From Mesorhizobium opportunistum WSM2075 (GTDB lineage: Bacteria; Pseudomonadota; Alphaproteobacteria; Rhizobiales; Rhizobiaceae), in NCBI RefSeq assembly GCF_000176035.2, contig NC_015675.1, positions 744,001-808,000 on the forward strand: a stretch of DNA of 64,000 nt. Reading direction: 5' to 3'. The position numbers and the translations under genes were made by a program. Below the pieces are notes generated by a model that saw only the letters and a list, made by a program, of their open reading frames with translations, was not told the DNA's origin and made no database searches. Positions within the stretch are counted from its first letter, which is position 1. Every line of letters begins with the position of its first letter. Shown here piece by piece: positions 17,925-26,718 of this stretch.

Positions 17925-18923
17925 CTACTTCAGCACTTTCCCATCGGCGCCAAACCGATAGGTCTTCGCCGGATCCGGCGTCGCGTAAAGCGTCGCACCC
18001 GGCTCGGCGTCATACACGCCGAAAATGCGCACCGTGATCAGCCCCGCTTTCTCGCAGTCGAGATAGAGGTTAGTGTCGGCGCCGAGATGCTCGGCATGCA
18101 CGACCGTGCCCTTCCAGCTGCCGGACTTTGGGGCGACCGTCAGATGCTCCGGCCGCACGCCGATGGTCTTGGCCGTATCGCCCAGTCTCGCCCCGTCGAT
18201 GAAGTTCATCTTCGGTGAGCCGATGAAGCCGGCGACGAACTCGTTGGCCGGCGAATTGTAAAGCTCCATCGGGCCGCCGATCTGTTCGATCCTGCCGGCG
18301 TTCAGCACCACAATCTTGTCGGCCAGCGTCATCGCCTCGACCTGGTCGTGGGTGACGTAGATCATCGTCGCCTTCAGACGGCGATGCAGCTGCGCGATCT
18401 CCAGCCGCGTGTTGACGCGCAGCGCCGCGTCGAGGTTCGACAGCGGCTCATCGAACAGGAACAGTTTTGGCTCGCGGACCACGGCGCGGCCGATGGCGAC
18501 ACGCTGGCGCTGGCCGCCGGAGAGTTCGGCCGGCCGCCTTTCAAGATAGGGCTCCAGCGATAGCATCGAGGACGCAATGCCGATGCGGCGGTCGATCTCG
18601 GCCGTCGGCGTGCCGGCTTGCTTCAGGCCAAGACCCATATTGTTCTTCACCGTCAGATGCGGGTAGAGCGCATAGGTCTGGAACACCATGGCAATGCCGC
18701 GCTTGGCCGGTGGCGTGGCGGAAACATCCGCACCATCGATGACCACGCGGCCCGAGGTCGAATCCTCCAGCCCGGCGATGACCCGCAGCAAGGTCGACTT
18801 GCCGCAGCCCGATGGGCCGACGAAGACGACGAATTCGCCATCGGTCACTTCGAGGTCGATGCCCTTCAGCACCTCGACCGGCCCGAAGGCCTTCTTTACA
18901 TTCTCGATCTTCAGCGAGCCCAC
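17925..18923 (-). CDS. Sugar ABC transporter ATP-binding protein (UgpC/MalK type)
   Basis: 332 residues from a GTG at 18923 preceded by GGAG; longer in-frame starts lack a site. Walker A is GPSGCGKST, signature LSGGQRQR, Walker [13 protein letters not shown]. After about residue 235 comes the MalK-type OB-fold regulatory domain (GVRPEHLTV). It energises the importer formed by the binding protein and two permeases further upstream on this strand, and is the last gene of that group. Specificity cannot be read; related proteins serve glycerol-3-phosphate, maltose, polyol and amino-sugar systems. Confidence 0.92.
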   Translation of the reverse strand: MGSLKIENVKKAFGPVEVLKGIDLEVTDGEFVVFVGPSGCGKSTLLRVIAGLEDSTSGRVVIDGADVSATPPAKRGIAMVFQTYALYPHLTVKNNMGLGLKQAGTPTAEIDRRIGIASSMLSLEPYLERRPAELSGGQRQRVAIGRAVVREPKLFLFDEPLSNLDAALRVNTRLEIAQLHRRLKATMIYVTHDQVEAMTLADKIVVLNAGRIEQIGGPMELYNSPANEFVAGFIGSPKMNFIDGARLGDTAKTIGVRPEHLTVAPKSGSWKGTVVHAEHLGADTNLYLDCEKAGLITVRIFGVYDAEPGATLYATPDPAKTYRFGADGKVLK

Positions 18924-18981
18924 GGCGATCCTCCAAATTGATGAGTGGGCGCCAGCGCCACCCCCGACGACAATGCCCTTG

Positions 18982-20043
18982 TCACAATCGCACCGCCTTT
19001 CCGCTGCGCACGCTCTCGTCGGCGGCAAAGCAGACGGCGAGCGATTTCACTGCGTCGTCCATATGTTTGGTGAGATCCAGATCCTCGCGGATCGCTTTCA
19101 GGACGAAGGCCTGCTCGAGATCGCAGAGATCCTGATGGCCGGGTTCGCCTTCCATCGACAGCATTTCGTCAGGCTTGGCGAACTTGCCGTCAGCGCCGGT
19201 CGCGGCACTGTGCAGGCGGATGGTCGAGGTCTTGGTGTGGGTGTCGATGTCGTCGGACCTGACACCTTCCTTCATGACGATCGACACGCAGCCGTTGGGC
19301 GAGATGACGTCCTTCACGAAGAAAGCGGTCTCGGAAATCATCGGCCCCCAGCCGGCTTCGTACCAGCCGACCGAACCGTCATCGAACAGCACCTGCAGGT
19401 GCCCGTAATTGTACATGGACGGCGCCACCTCCTCAGTCAGCCGCACGCCCATGCCGCGCACCTCGACCGGTTTGGCGTCGGTGATCTGCAGCATGACGTC
19501 GAGATAGTGGACGCCGCAATCGACGATCGGCGACGTCGTCTGCATCAGCTGCTTGTGCGTCTCCCAGGTATGGCCGGAGGATTGCTGGTTGAGGTTCATG
19601 CGGAACACGTAAGGGCCGCCGAGCTTGCGCGCCTCGGCGATCAGCCTGATCCAGGACGGATGATGCCGCAGGATGTAGCCGATCACCAGTTTCCTACCGT
19701 TGGCCTTGGCGGCCGCGACGACGCGTTTTGCATCGGCCACCGTCGTTGCCAGCGGCTTTTCGACAAAGACATGGCAGCCGGCCTCGAACGCCCTGACCGC
19801 ATAGTCGGCATGGCTGTCGGAATAGGTGGCGATGCAGGCGACATCGGGTTTTTCGTCGCGCAGCGCCTCGTCGAAGGAACGCCTGATGCCGTAGCCCGTC
19901 AGTCCGTCAGGTAGCGGCACGTCGGAGCGATTGACCAAGGCCGCGATCTGGAAACCCGGATTGGTATGGTAGGCCAGCGCATGGCTGCGGCCCATATTGC
20001 CAAGGCCGGCGACGACGACACGAAGGGGTGGTTTAGAGTTCAC
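18982..20043 (-). CDS. Gfo/Idh/MocA family oxidoreductase
   Basis: 353 residues. The Rossmann motif [14 protein letters not shown], the EKPLATT motif with the conserved lysine and the GVHYLDVML segment (catalytic-type His in DCGVHYLD) mark an NAD(P)-dependent sugar or sugar-alcohol dehydrogenase. It lies inside the ABC importer gene group, between the second permease and the ATPase, so it probably oxidises the imported sugar. The substrate is unknown. A family C repeat separates it from the permease gene. Confidence 0.9.
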   Translation of the reverse strand: MNSKPPLRVVVAGLGNMGRSHALAYHTNPGFQIAALVNRSDVPLPDGLTGYGIRRSFDEALRDEKPDVACIATYSDSHADYAVRAFEAGCHVFVEKPLATTVADAKRVVAAAKANGRKLVIGYILRHHPSWIRLIAEARKLGGPYVFRMNLNQQSSGHTWETHKQLMQTTSPIVDCGVHYLDVMLQITDAKPVEVRGMGVRLTEEVAPSMYNYGHLQVLFDDGSVGWYEAGWGPMISETAFFVKDVISPNGCVSIVMKEGVRSDDIDTHTKTSTIRLHSAATGADGKFAKPDEMLSMEGEPGHQDLCDLEQAFVLKAIREDLDLTKHMDDAVKSLAVCFAADESVRSGKAVRL

Positions 20044-20087
20044 CTAATCAACTCCAAATGTTTTGGTTGCTCTCGCGGAGAGGGTGT

Positions 20088-20261
20088 CACCCCACCCGGC
20101 GCTGCGCGCCGACCTCCCCATCGAGGGGAGGTGGGGCGTTGGCGTGAACTTCCCGCTGTCGGCGCAGCTGCTCCGAATTGAACCTCCGACCCGTCGAATG
20201 AAACGGCGACCTTCTACCTCCCCTTGATGGGGAGGTCGGCGCGAAGCGCCGGGTGGGGTGA
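20088..20261. repeat. Palindromic intergenic repeat, family C
   Basis: The left arm CACCCCACCCGGCGCTGCGC and following ACCTCCCC-hairpin is repeated inverted on the right (from about 20216 to 20261, ending GCCGGGTGGGGTGA). It lies between two genes of the ABC importer group. Confidence 0.85.
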
Positions 20262-20291
20262 TGGCGCCGGCGGAGAATTGCAGGGCTCCGC

Positions 20292-21131
20292 TCACTTGAC
20301 GGCTCCCGACGTGATGCCGCGGATCAGCTGCCGCGAGAAGATGACGTAGAGGATGAGCACCGGCATGATCGCCAGCGAGAGCGCCGCGAGGATGGCGTTC
20401 CAGTTGGTGACGAACTGGCCGAGGAAGAGCTGGGCACCGAGCGTCACCGTCTTGGTCTCTTCCGACGGCGCCAGGATCAGCGGGAACCACAGATCGTTCC
20501 AGATCGGGATCATGGTAAAGACGGCGACCGTGGCCATCGATGGCCTGACCAGCGGCAGCACCAGGCGGAAGAAGATGGTGTATTCGGACAGGCCGTCGAT
20601 GCGGCCGGCGTTCTTCAAATCGTCGGACACCTGCTTCATGAATTCCGACAGGATGAAGACAGCGAGCGGCAGGCCTTGCGCCGTGTAGACCAGGATCAAC
20701 GCCGTCAGCGTGTTGACCAGCCCGCTCGCCACCATCAATTGCAGGATGGCGACGGTGCCGAGGCGGATCGGGATCATGATGCCGAGCGCTAGGTAGAGGC
20801 CCATCAGCGAATTGCCGCGGAAGCGGTATTCCGACAGCGCGAAAGCAGCCATGGCGCCGAACAGCAGCACGAAGAACAGCGAAGCGACGGTGACGACGAG
20901 GCTGTTCTGGAAATAGTGGATGAAATCGCCCTGGCCGATGACCGTGGTGTAGCCGATCAGGTCGAAGGTTTTCGGCGTCGGCGGTGTCAGCGGCGCGCCG
21001 AAGATGCCGGCGCGGGATTTGAACGAATTCATGATGACCAGGATCACCGGAAACAGCGCGATCGCCGTGTAGGTCAACAGGATCGCGTGAGCGCCGATGG
21101 TGCGGGGGAGTGATCGGGTGGCGGTGCTCAT
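20292..21131 (-). CDS. Sugar ABC transporter permease (MalG type)
   Basis: 279 residues from the ATG at 21131 with a GGAG site; the same frame is open further upstream through the repeat, but that part is not protein-like. About six transmembrane helices, starting with LLTYTAIALFPVILVIMNSF, and the EAA loop NAGRIDGLSEYTIFFRLVLP identify the MalG-type inner-membrane permease. It partners the MalF-type permease coded upstream. Confidence 0.92.
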   Translation of the reverse strand: MSTATRSLPRTIGAHAILLTYTAIALFPVILVIMNSFKSRAGIFGAPLTPPTPKTFDLIGYTTVIGQGDFIHYFQNSLVVTVASLFFVLLFGAMAAFALSEYRFRGNSLMGLYLALGIMIPIRLGTVAILQLMVASGLVNTLTALILVYTAQGLPLAVFILSEFMKQVSDDLKNAGRIDGLSEYTIFFRLVLPLVRPSMATVAVFTMIPIWNDLWFPLILAPSEETKTVTLGAQLFLGQFVTNWNAILAALSLAIMPVLILYVIFSRQLIRGITSGAVK

Positions 21132-21176
21132 TGGGAGGTCTCCTGACGCACACTTCCAAACAATGGCGCCCAGGCA

Positions 21177-21330
21177 CCCCCCTCTGGCCTGCCGGCCATC
21201 TCCCCCGCAAGGGGGGAGATTGGCAGCTTCGGGCTCGGCGCTTCTCCTGCGACGTGGAAGATTGGCGAAAGCCTTCGTGACATCCGATCTCCCCCCTTGC
21301 GGGGGAGATGGCCGGCAGGCCAGAGGGGGG
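21177..21330. repeat. Palindromic intergenic repeat, family A (copy 2)
   Basis: Same layout as the block at 13118-13272: left arm beginning CCCCCCTCTGGCCTGCCGGC, right arm ending in its reverse complement at 21330, each with an ATCTCCCCC/GGGGGAGAT hairpin. The paired T-A to G-C changes between copies (GTCC versus GGCC in the left arm) are matched in the right arm, so pairing is kept. It lies between the two permease genes. Confidence 0.9.
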
Positions 21331-21355
21331 TGTTTAGCCGTAACATATCCACCCC

Positions 21356-22285
21356 TCAGAACTGATAGCGACGCAGGCGCGTCTGGACGAGGAAGAGGTA
21401 GACGCAGACGCCGCCTAGGATGATCAGGAACATCATCGTGGCGATCGCCGCGCCCATGTTGGGGTCGCCGACTTGCAGCTGGAAGCCGAAGAAGGCGCGG
21501 TAGAGGAAGGTGCCGAGAATGTCGGTCGAATAGTTCGGCCCAGCGAGCGCGCCCTGCGCGGTGTAGATCAGGTCGAAGGCGTTGAAATTGCCGACGAAGG
21601 TGAGGATCGAGATGATGCCGATCGACGGCAGGATCAGCGGCAGCTTGATCTTCCAGAACTGCGACAGGCCGGTGATGCCATCGCATTCAGCCGCCTCGAT
21701 CACCTCTTCGGGGATCGACAGCAGCGCCGCGTAGATCAGCATCATCGGGATGCCGACGAACTGCCATACCGAAATCAGGCTGAGCGCGGTCAGCGCATAT
21801 TGTTCCTTGCCGAGCCAGGGCGTGAACAGGCTTTTCAAGCCGACCAGGTCCATCATATGCGGCGCCACGCCCCACAACGGCGACAGGATGAGCTTCCAGG
21901 CGAAGCCGACGATGACAAAGGACAGGATGGTCGGCACGAAGATCGCCGTGCGGTAGAAGGCGGCAAATCTCAGTCGCGGGCTGGACAGCAATGCCGCCAG
22001 CATGACGCCGATCGGGTTCTGCACCAGCATGTGGATGATGAAGAACCAGGTGTTGTTCCTGAGTGCGTTCCAGAAACCCACCGACCAGTTGGGATCGCCG
22101 AACAGGGTGCGGAAATTCTCCAACCCGACAAAGACCTGGGACTCGCTGACGTTGCGGAACAGCGACAGCTGCAAGGTGCCGGCGAGCGGCAGGATCATGA
22201 TCGCCGTGTAGACGAGCACCGCCGGCGCCAGGAAGATGCCGATGTGCCAGCGAACAGGTCTTTTGGGTCGTATTTCTGCGGCCAT
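21356..22285 (-). CDS. Sugar ABC transporter permease (MalF type)
   Basis: 309 residues with about six transmembrane helices, the first being IFLAPAVLVYTAIMILPLAG. The EAA loop AAECDGITGLSQFWKIKLPL docks on the ATPase. It is the second gene of the importer group, after the binding protein. The long gap to the next permease is filled by a family A repeat. Confidence 0.92.
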   Translation of the reverse strand: MAAEIRPKRPVRWHIGIFLAPAVLVYTAIMILPLAGTLQLSLFRNVSESQVFVGLENFRTLFGDPNWSVGFWNALRNNTWFFIIHMLVQNPIGVMLAALLSSPRLRFAAFYRTAIFVPTILSFVIVGFAWKLILSPLWGVAPHMMDLVGLKSLFTPWLGKEQYALTALSLISVWQFVGIPMMLIYAALLSIPEEVIEAAECDGITGLSQFWKIKLPLILPSIGIISILTFVGNFNAFDLIYTAQGALAGPNYSTDILGTFLYRAFFGFQLQVGDPNMGAAIATMMFLIILGGVCVYLFLVQTRLRRYQF

Positions 22286-22531
22286 GAGTTCGGTCCCCGC
22301 CGTCTCTCGGTTCCAAATCGTCTCGATGCTAGATGATGCCTCGATGCATGGCCCGACATTCTTGCCCGATGCGGCAAGAACAAAGGCCTGCGACTGATCA
22401 GCCAGCCTTCCCCAAGACGTGCAAGGGTAAGGCCGCGAGGCGGTGCCGACAATCGCTATCTCTGCGGATGCAGACCAGGGGTATCCGGAACCGGCCAGGC
22501 TTGCGCCCGACCGGCTCCGTTGCCTGAGCTC

Positions 22532-23791
22532 TTACTTCGCCGGCTTGTACCAGCTGTCGAGGCCGGTCTGCAGCTTCTTGGCCGCTGCTTCGGGCGTATC
22601 GGTGCCGTTGATGACGTTGGCCGATTCAACCCAGGTCTCGTTCTCGAGGTTCGGCGTGCCGCGCGACAGGATCTGGTAGGTCGAGCGGATCGTCGACTTG
22701 CACTTGCCGCGCCAGGAGACGAATTCCTGCGCCAGCGGGTCTTCCATCTTCACCGGCGCGGAGTTCAGGCTGAAGAAGCCCGGCAGCGCGTTGGCGTAGA
22801 TGGTGGCGAAGTCGGGCGAGGCGACCCAGGACAAGAACGTCTTGGCCGCATCGGCATTCTTCGACGCTGCGTTCAGGCCCATGCCGATATCGGTATGGTC
22901 CGAGATGTAGCAGGTGTCGCCGGCCTTCTCGACCGGCGGCGGGAAGGCGCCCATCTTGAACTGGGCCTGGGTGTTGAACAGGCCGATTTCCCACGAGCCG
23001 GCCGGGTAGATGGCGGCGCGGCCGAGCGTGAACAGGTTCTGGCTGTCCGGATAGGTCTGCGCCTCGAAGCCGTCGCCGAGATACGGCTTCCACTTGGCCA
23101 GTTCCTCATACGGGGCAACCCAGTCCTTGTCGGTCAGCTTCTGATCGCCCTTGATCAGCGCCGCACGGCCGTCTTCGCCCTTCCAGTAGTTGGGGCCGAT
23201 GTTCTGGTAGCCCATGGTCGCGGCTTCCCAGAGGTCCTTGGTGCCCATCGCCATCGGGATGTAGGTGCCGTCGGCCTTGATCTTGTCGAGTGCTGCAAAG
23301 AACTCGTCGCGGGTCTGCGGCACCTTGATGCCGAGCTTGTCGAAGGCGTCCTTGTTGTAGATGAAGCCGTGGATGACCGAGGCCATCGGCACGCAGAAGC
23401 TCGCCTTGCCGTCATCGGTCTGCCAGGCGGACTTGGCCACCGGCGAGAAATTCTCCATGCCGGGCAGCGCGGAGAGGTCGGCGAGGTTGCCCTTCTTGAA
23501 CAGTTCGAGCGACTTGTCGAACGGGCGGCAAGTGATCAGGTCGCCCGCCGAGCCGGCGGCGAGCTTGGCGCCGAGTGCTGCGTCATACTCGGTCGGAGCC
23601 GATGGCGCGAACACCACCTTGATGCCTGGGTTCTTGGCTTCGAAGGCCGGGATCAGCTTGTCCTTCCAGATGGCAAGGTCGTCGCCGCGCCAGCTTTCGA
23701 TGTTGAGGGTTACGTCGGCGGCGTGAGCCAACCCGGCCGAGCCGAGAATGCTGGTGCCCAGAAGCAGTGCCGTCAGTAGTTTCGTTGTCAT
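22532..23791 (-). CDS. Extracellular solute-binding protein family 1 (sugar ABC importer)
   Basis: 419 residues with a clear Sec signal peptide (LLTALLLGTSILGSAGLAHA). The mature region has the family-1 pattern: VTLNIESWRGDDLAIWKDK, GIKVVFAPSAPTEYDAAL, the GKASFCVPMASVIHGFIYNK segment and AAIYPAGSWEIGLF near the middle. It captures a sugar or related solute in the periplasm for the permeases that follow. The 246-bp gap downstream, before the permease gene, shows no gene; such a gap often holds a processing or attenuation site that raises binding-protein levels. Confidence 0.92.
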   Translation of the reverse strand: MTTKLLTALLLGTSILGSAGLAHAADVTLNIESWRGDDLAIWKDKLIPAFEAKNPGIKVVFAPSAPTEYDAALGAKLAAGSAGDLITCRPFDKSLELFKKGNLADLSALPGMENFSPVAKSAWQTDDGKASFCVPMASVIHGFIYNKDAFDKLGIKVPQTRDEFFAALDKIKADGTYIPMAMGTKDLWEAATMGYQNIGPNYWKGEDGRAALIKGDQKLTDKDWVAPYEELAKWKPYLGDGFEAQTYPDSQNLFTLGRAAIYPAGSWEIGLFNTQAQFKMGAFPPPVEKAGDTCYISDHTDIGMGLNAASKNADAAKTFLSWVASPDFATIYANALPGFFSLNSAPVKMEDPLAQEFVSWRGKCKSTIRSTYQILSRGTPNLENETWVESANVINGTDTPEAAAKKLQTGLDSWYKPAK

Positions 23792-23908
23792 GCTCAGTCT
23801 CCCTGTTGACCTTTTTCAGGTTCGGTTTTGATGAGAACAGGGGCTTTTGACCCCTTGCTCCCCTCGTAAGCCCGTTTCACCCCGATGGAAATCGGGATGA
23901 AACAAGCC

Positions 23909-24859
23909 CTACTTCTTTGTTCGAGCACGATCTTTTCCGAAAAGTGGGTTCCACTTTTCGGGATCATGCTCCAGCGCGGAAAGGGCTGGCCTCAGCTTCT
24001 GGCCGGTCCCCTCCAGTATCTTCCGCGCCGCATCGGCATTGTCGGCGCCGGCGGCTAGCAGAATGGCGGTCTTGACCGCGCCGCCACTCTTCTCGAGCAG
24101 TTGGGCGGCTTCGTCCCTGCCGCGTCCGCTGACGGCGGCGACAATGCGCGCGGCGCGGTCGCGCAGCTTGATGTTGTCGGCCATGAGGTTGACCATGTAG
24201 CCGTCATGCACGTGGCCGAGATGGACGGCGGTCAAGGTCGACAGCATGTTGAGCGCGATCTTCTGGGCGGTGCCAGCACCCATGCGCGTCGAGCCGGCGA
24301 TCACTTCCGGTGGCGTTTCGAGCAGGATGGCGGTTCCAGCCTGCTGGAGCAGGGCCGAATTCCGGTTGTTGGCGATGCCGATGGTGGCCGCTCCGCGGCG
24401 GGCCGCTTCCTGGAGGGCGTGCACGGCATAGGGTGTCGTGCCGCTGGCCGAAACGGCGATCAGGCAGTCGCCCTTGCCGATGCCCGCACTGGCGACCGCC
24501 GCAGCGGCCTCCTCGGTGTCGTCCTCGGGTCCACCGGCCAGCGTGTGGAAAGCCTCGTCTCCGCCGGCGATCAGGATGGCGATACGGTCGCGTTCTATGC
24601 CGAAGGTGCCGGGCAATTCCAACGCATCGGCCAGCGCCATCAGGCCGGAACTGCCGGCCGCGGCATAGGCAAGCCTGCCGCCGCCATTCAGCCTGTCGGC
24701 GATGATCTCGGCTGCCTTGGCGATGGACGGAATGGCGTTGCGGACGGCCTTGGCGGCCTCGACCTGCGCATCGGCCAGCGAAGCAAGGATGGCTTCCGGG
24801 GCCTGGATATCCAGCCCCTCGGCATTCCTGTGAAGCGCTTCGGTGCGCGTTTCGGCCAT
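23909..24859 (-). CDS. murQ: N-acetylmuramic acid 6-phosphate etherase
   Basis: 316 residues from the ATG at 24859. The SIS fold and MurQ motifs are visible: AETRTEALHRNAEGLDI, YAAAGSSGLMALADA, GGDEAFHTLAGGPEDD, VSASGTTPY and STRMGAGTAQKIALNML. It cleaves the lactyl ether of MurNAc-6-phosphate to give GlcNAc-6-phosphate and D-lactate in the cytoplasm. The last 20 residues (from EHDPEKWNPLFGKD on) do not belong to the family; they are coded by a palindromic repeat element. It is divergent from the amino-sugar operon and shares its operator region. Confidence 0.93.
   Translation of the reverse strand: MAETRTEALHRNAEGLDIQAPEAILASLADAQVEAAKAVRNAIPSIAKAAEIIADRLNGGGRLAYAAAGSSGLMALADALELPGTFGIERDRIAILIAGGDEAFHTLAGGPEDDTEEAAAAVASAGIGKGDCLIAVSASGTTPYAVHALQEAARRGAATIGIANNRNSALLQQAGTAILLETPPEVIAGSTRMGAGTAQKIALNMLSTLTAVHLGHVHDGYMVNLMADNIKLRDRAARIVAAVSGRGRDEAAQLLEKSGGAVKTAILLAAGADNADAARKILEGTGQKLRPALSALEHDPEKWNPLFGKDRARTKK
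23917..23972. repeat. Short palindromic repeat read through as the MurQ C-terminus (family E)
   Basis: GAGCACGATCTTTTCCGAAA followed by AGTGGGTTCCACTTTTCGG and GATCATGCTC makes an imperfect inverted repeat. Such elements are common between rhizobial genes. Here the murQ frame reads through it, giving the tail EHDPEKWNPLFGKDRA. Confidence 0.8.
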
Positions 24860-24871
24860 CCCGGGTCCTCC

Positions 24872-24900
24872 AATACCAGAACAATACCAAAAAAATACCA
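24872..24900. promoter_or_regulatory. Three AATACCA direct repeats at 11-bp spacing, murQ side
   Basis: AATACCA occurs at 24872, 24883 and 24894, exactly 11 bp apart, starting 13 bp upstream of murQ. The complementary pattern TTGGTATT lies on the kinase side at 25017 and 25028. This helically phased arrangement suggests the operator of the GntR regulator coded in the operon. Confidence 0.65.
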
Positions 24901-25016
24901 CTTGTCCACAAGCATTAACGAATTCGCAGCCTGGAAATCGCTGAGCCGGCGAAATGCCCAGGATTTTCAATAAAATACACCTTAATCTTTTTGAAACGGA
25001 AATTAACCCTTGGCTA

Positions 25017-25035
25017 TTGGTATTTTATTGGTATT
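25017..25035. promoter_or_regulatory. Two TTGGTATT direct repeats at 11-bp spacing, kinase side
   Basis: TTGGTATT occurs at 25017 and 25028, 11 bp apart, just upstream of the GGAGGAG site of the kinase gene. It is the inverse of the AATACCA array near murQ. Binding here would block ribosome or polymerase access for the operon. Confidence 0.65.
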
Positions 25036-25057
25036 ATCCGGCCGGAGGAGAAATCAC

Positions 25058-25939
25058 GTGAATTTCGTGCTCGGTATCGATGGCGGTGGCACCAGCTGCA
25101 GGGCCGCCCTGGCAAATGCGGACGGCATGGTCCTCGGCCGTGCCAAAAGCGGCGCCGCCAACATCCGCACCGATCTTACCGGCGCCCGGTCGAACATCGT
25201 CGAGGCGGCGCGGCAGGCGTTCATCGCCGCCGGGCAGGACCCGGAGTTGATCCCGCAGACACCGGCCATTCTGGGCCTTGCCGGCGCCAATGTCGGCACC
25301 TACCGGCAGCAGCTCGAAGCGGTTCTGCCGTTCAGCGTCAGCCGCGTCGAGACCGATGCCGAGATCGCGCTGGAAGGCGCCGTCGGATCAGGCGACGGCG
25401 CCATGGCGATCCTCGGCACCGGCACCGCCTACATGGCGCGCAAACAAGGCAAGTCGCGCGCCATCGGCGGCTGGGGATTCCAGGTCGGCGACCAGGGCAG
25501 CGGCGCGCGCATCGGCCGCGACCTGCTCGAACAGACGCTGCTTGCCTATGACGGCGTGCGCGAGGGTTCGCCGCTGACCGACAGCATGATGGCGGTTTTC
25601 CGCAACAATCCGGAGGACGTGGTCGAGTTCACCACCAATGCCAAGCCCGGCGATTTCGGCGGTTTCGCGCCCAAGGTGTTCGAACACGCCGAAAAAGGCG
25701 ACAGCGTCGCCAATTGGATCCTGGACAGGGCGGTTGCCGATGTCGAAGCCTCGCTTGGCGCGCTCGATCTCGCCGAAGGCGCGCCGCTCTGTCTGCTCGG
25801 CGGCCTGGCGCCGCTTTACGCGCCGCGCCTGTCGGCGCGTTACCGGGCGCTGCTGAAGCCGCCGCTCGACGGCGCGCTAGGCGGCGCCGTGCAGATGGCG
25901 GTGCGGCTTTTCGCAGGGCATGCGGGGCCGGCTCGATGA
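25058..25939 (+). CDS. N-acetylglucosamine kinase-like protein (BadF/BadG family)
   Basis: 293 residues from a GTG at 25058 with a GGAGGAG site seven bases before it. The actin-like ATPase motifs are GIDGGGTSCRAALANADG near the start, ILGTGTAYM in the middle and CLLGGLAPLYAP near the end. This family phosphorylates N-acetylglucosamine, glucosamine or anhydro-MurNAc. As first gene of the operon ahead of the regulator, SIS deaminase and NagA, and opposite murQ, it most likely makes GlcNAc-6-phosphate. The stop overlaps the next start by four bases. Confidence 0.88.
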   Translation: MNFVLGIDGGGTSCRAALANADGMVLGRAKSGAANIRTDLTGARSNIVEAARQAFIAAGQDPELIPQTPAILGLAGANVGTYRQQLEAVLPFSVSRVETDAEIALEGAVGSGDGAMAILGTGTAYMARKQGKSRAIGGWGFQVGDQGSGARIGRDLLEQTLLAYDGVREGSPLTDSMMAVFRNNPEDVVEFTTNAKPGDFGGFAPKVFEHAEKGDSVANWILDRAVADVEASLGALDLAEGAPLCLLGGLAPLYAPRLSARYRALLKPPLDGALGGAVQMAVRLFAGHAGPAR

Positions 25940-26718
25940 GCGACGCCGCCGACCAGATCTTCGCCACGCTGAAGCAGTCGGCGCAGAGCGGCGCGCCGCT
26001 CTATCTGCAGCTTCGCAAGAGCATCGAGGACGCAGTCAACCGCGGCCTGATCGGGCCGGGCGACGCGCTGCCTTCCGAGCGCGACATCGCCACCAAGGCC
26101 GACATTTCGCGGGTCACCGTGCGCAAGGCGGTGCAGGACCTGGTCAAGGGCGGCATCCTGGTGCAGCGCCATGGCTCCGGCACCTTCGTGGCGCCACGCA
26201 TGGAGCGCGTCGAGCAGTCGCTGTCGCGGCTCACCTCGTTCACCGAAGACATGGCGCGGCGCGGCATGGCGGTGCGTTCGGCATGGCTCGACCGCGGCCT
26301 CTACGCGCCCTCGCCCGGCGAGATGATGGTGCTTGGCCTGTCGTCGAGCGAACTGGTGGCGCGGGTGGCGCGCCTGCGCATCGCCAACGACACGCCGCTG
26401 GCGATCGAACGCGCATCGCTGTCGGCCAGCGTGCTGCCCGACCCGGCTGCCATAGGCTCCTCGCTCTACGCCGCCCTGGAAATGACGGGCAACCGGCCGG
26501 TGCGGGCTGTGCAGCGCATTTCGGCCGCCAATCTCGGCGACAGCGACGCGCGCCTGCTCGAAGTGCCGCCGGGCATTGCCGGCCTGCATATCGAACGTAT
26601 TTCCTATCTGGCGAGCGGCAAGGTGATCGAATTCACCCGCTCGATCTACCGGGGCGACGCCTACGACTTCGTCGCCGAACTGCGGCTGACAGGGCCGAGC
26701 GAAGAGGGCCGACCATGA
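25936..26718 (+). CDS. GntR-family regulator (HutC/UTRA type), probable amino-sugar repressor
   Basis: 260 residues, starting in an ATGA overlap with the kinase stop. The N-terminal winged helix-turn-helix is clear (LYLQLRKSIEDAVNRGLIGPG, LPSERDIATKADISRVTVRK) and the C-terminal UTRA domain (from about residue 95; IAFE-like KVIEFTRSIYRGDAYDFVAEL) would bind an amino-sugar phosphate. Its position inside the operon and the GGTATT repeats in the divergent promoter suggest autoregulation of the whole locus, in the manner of NagR/NagQ. Confidence 0.88.
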   Translation: MSDAADQIFATLKQSAQSGAPLYLQLRKSIEDAVNRGLIGPGDALPSERDIATKADISRVTVRKAVQDLVKGGILVQRHGSGTFVAPRMERVEQSLSRLTSFTEDMARRGMAVRSAWLDRGLYAPSPGEMMVLGLSSSELVARVARLRIANDTPLAIERASLSASVLPDPAAIGSSLYAALEMTGNRPVRAVQRISAANLGDSDARLLEVPPGIAGLHIERISYLASGKVIEFTRSIYRGDAYDFVAELRLTGPSEEGRP

